NCBI GenBank assembly: GCA_036250195.1 | Contig: JAVHZZ010000003.1 | Coordinates: 87,714,418 to 87,778,417, forward strand | DNA from: Mixophyes australis | Taxonomy: Eukaryota > Chordata > Amphibia > Anura > Limnodynastidae | Reading direction: 5' to 3' | Length of the DNA: 64,000 nt | Shown here: positions 63,606 through 64,000 of the stretch, piece by piece | Numbering within the stretch: the stretch's first letter is position 1 | How the letters are laid out: each line of letters begins with the position of its first letter | Position numbers and translations under genes: made by a program | The notes under the pieces: generated by a model | Database searches by the model: none | What the model was told of the DNA's origin: nothing | What the model saw: the letters and a program-made list of their open reading frames with translations, nothing else

Positions 63606-64000
63606 GTATAAGCCTACTCTACACCTACCTCAGGAGTTCATACATACATATACCATCAGACCAATAACAGTCACAAAGAGTGGCGCAAGCAATCCAGAAT
63701 ATCAGGGGCAGACATACTTCCCTTAGTAACCTATTCATGATAGCTAATTGATTGCTAATTAGAAAATGCTATATGAAAAAGGTCAGGCCCTGTTTGACTA
63801 TGTTAAGCGAACCTAGTGTTGCCATGAACATGTGTACATGCTTTTGTCCATGACATGAACATATCCGTAATTATAAAGAGGTGTTACAGAGTATTAATGT
63901 TATGTTTGCAATCCCCGTGTCCTTTTATAAGTGAGCATTGCACATGTGCTTGACATTCTGCACTTCTACCCCCTCCCCCACCACAAAACACACCCACACT

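Overview
The window looks like repeat-rich, gene-poor nuclear DNA of a vertebrate, most likely a frog or another amphibian. The evidence is a tRNA-derived SINE present in at least eight copies, many short hAT-, Harbinger- and Tc1-type elements, 5S and 18S rRNA fragments, a captured piece that reads like the vertebrate gene NSMCE2, and two chromosomally integrated Ty3/Gypsy LTR retrotransposons. The taxon is an inference from repeat style. I found no intact single-copy host gene, so the stretch is either intergenic or a large intron.

The only intact protein-coding genes belong to two young, apparently full-length Ty3/Gypsy retrotransposons. Element 1 (9845-18233) has 1385-bp LTRs that differ at 4 positions by eye, a 4-bp target duplication (TAAG), a PNMA-like gag with a zinc knuckle, and a pol with protease, reverse transcriptase, RNase H and integrase. 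Element 2 (36364-42060) has 758-bp LTRs that differ at 2 positions, a 5-bp target duplication (ACTTG), a sushi/PEG10-type gag and a pol ending in a chromodomain. In both, pol lies in the -1 frame relative to gag. Each gag end carries a slippery heptamer, a 6-nt spacer and an H-type pseudoknot that I could draw by hand from the sequence. Element 2 also has a short stretch after its 5' LTR that is complementary to the predicted 5' end of its own RNA, which is the signature of Tf1/sushi self-priming. These are the element types from which the domesticated mammalian PNMA and PEG10/RTL gene families are thought to derive, and both appear complete here.

Layout. 1-9844: AT-rich DNA with several hAT-like miniature elements (600-879, 2320-2849 nested inside 2071-2922, 3754-3900, 6919-7084), SINE copies, a 5S rRNA-derived sequence followed by a U1-like tail, and a Harbinger-like element (9214-9653). 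9845-18233: element 1. 18234-36363: a SINE, a minisatellite-bearing element (19208-20318), a dead Tc1 transposase, Harbinger-like elements, a deleted hAT with a transposase C-terminus fossil (27205-28326), a 2.15-kb hAT-like element with a 60-bp minisatellite (31889-34039), and a 1.58-kb element that has picked up NSMCE2-like coding sequence interrupted by an 18S rRNA fragment (34678-36260). 36364-42060: element 2. 42061-50451: a long palindrome and an old, internally deleted third Gypsy element (about 46500-50451). 50452-64000: a 5'-truncated L1-type LINE, four more SINE copies, and GATA, TA and ATT microsatellites.

Within each intact retrotransposon the parts form one cycle. The LTR supplies promoter and polyadenylation functions, Gag builds the particle, and the frameshift sets the Gag to Gag-Pol ratio. 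Reverse transcription starts from a tRNA (element 1, tentative) or from the folded-back RNA itself (element 2), and integrase inserts the copy.
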